Part shown: piece after piece, positions 63,536-64,000 of the stretch
Layout: every line of letters begins with the position of its first letter
Position numbering within the stretch: position 1 is the stretch's first letter
Origin: Xylogone sp. PMI_703
Lineage: Eukaryota > Ascomycota > Leotiomycetes
Assembly (NCBI GenBank): GCA_021399445.1
Contig: JAJTUQ010000003.1
Coordinates: forward strand, 744,001-808,000
Length of the DNA: 64,000 nt
Reading direction: 5' to 3'
Made by a program: the position numbers and the translations under genes
The notes under the pieces: model-generated
The model's input: the letters and a program-made list of their open reading frames with translations, nothing else
Databases searched by the model: none
What the model was told of the DNA's origin: nothing

Positions 63536-64000
63536 GGTCTTAGGTCGGTTGTCGTCTCAGGGCACTCGCGGAGGAGAGTTTCGTTGATACCAGTAGATGA
63601 GTTTGCTGGTGAGGAGGTTTTTGAAGTTGTTTGGAGTGAGGGGAGTTTGGGTGAGTCAGATTGATTGATGGGATTGTGCGGCACTCTCTCGAACAATTCG
63701 CGTCGGTCTAGAGGGGCAGAATCCCAAAGCAGTCTAGTGTTCACGAGTACACCCCTCTCTACTCTGGGCACACCAGGGGCGTGGGGAGTAAGGTTTTACA
63801 GTACGGCAAGGATTCATCAGGGGAGAGGAAATTCTTCAAAATGATAGACTTGAAGAATTTGGTATTCTCAATGCATGAAGTTATAACTGAATATCTGTAC
63901 ACATTAGTCGAGTTCTTTTATTATGTGAAATTAAAGAAGCTAGGCAGGAATTTGCTCTAGAACTTGTTAGATTTGGGAACTCTCCATCTTTGGGAACGTG
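63536..64000. other. Upstream flank of the synthetase gene
   Basis: Contains the promoter and 5' leader. Open frames on both strands near 63427-63771 have no domain and overlap the first exon in other frames. Confidence 0.45.

Noticed and set aside
1..64000. CRISPR array, rRNA or prokaryotic operon signals
   Set aside because: Nothing of the kind seen; spliceosomal introns throughout show a fungal nuclear sequence.

Overview
The window looks like nuclear DNA of a filamentous ascomycete, most likely Eurotiales (Aspergillus/Penicillium grade). Genes are interrupted by many 41-200 nt GT-AG introns with CTAAC/CTGAC-like branch sites. There are no operons, no rRNA and no tRNA that I could find. 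The gene families are typical of fungi: zinc-cluster and C2H2 regulators, a group X hybrid histidine kinase, an MCT-type carrier, an RBR ubiquitin ligase and an NLR-like protein. Gene models were spliced by hand from donor, acceptor and reading-frame continuity.

Layout. 0-10 kb holds a C2H2-type protein (176-2429, +), a Fungal_trans_2-type regulator (4143-6136, +), a small ankyrin-like protein (6510-7183, -), a 131-bp near-palindrome (7980-8110) and a second C2H2 regulator (8458-9416, -) with four copies of a GC-rich motif at its 5' end. 10-18 kb is gene-poor; it contains an aminoglycoside-phosphotransferase-fold gene broken by a deletion/frameshift (13823-15153, -) and a long GC-rich leader. 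18.2-25.3 kb is one very large group X hybrid histidine kinase gene (2290 aa). 26-32.3 kb holds a small conserved-looking protein, a cystathionine gamma-synthase-type PLP enzyme and an MCT-family transporter. 32.3-36 kb is empty; an RBR E3 ligase follows (36061-37144, +).

37.9-41.7 kb is a decaying acid-decarboxylation locus on the minus strand. It has an FdcA/UbiD-like decarboxylase missing its N-terminal half and frameshifted, next to a zinc-cluster regulator interrupted by one in-frame stop. 42.3-46.7 kb is a large AAA+ ATPase with a Q/P-rich tail. It is followed by a pair of 53-bp inverted repeats flanking about 430 bp, and by an NLR/STAND-like gene (47619-49869, -). 50-56.2 kb has an alpha/beta-hydrolase remnant, an intact aldehyde dehydrogenase and a zinc-cluster regulator with a GC-AG intron. 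A two-exon dimeric alpha/beta-barrel-like protein lies at 57710-58463. The last 6 kb is AT-rich and holds a shredded HNH-endonuclease-type gene and a tryptophanyl-tRNA synthetase paralogue that is open throughout but lacks the class I HIGH signature.

Taken together this is an accessory-type region: intact regulators and signalling genes sit between gene-poor AT-rich stretches and pseudogenes. The most instructive parts are the dying decarboxylase/regulator pair, the TrpRS paralogue without HIGH, and the NLR-like gene beside an inverted-repeat element. I did not find a coherent new multi-gene system that I could defend.
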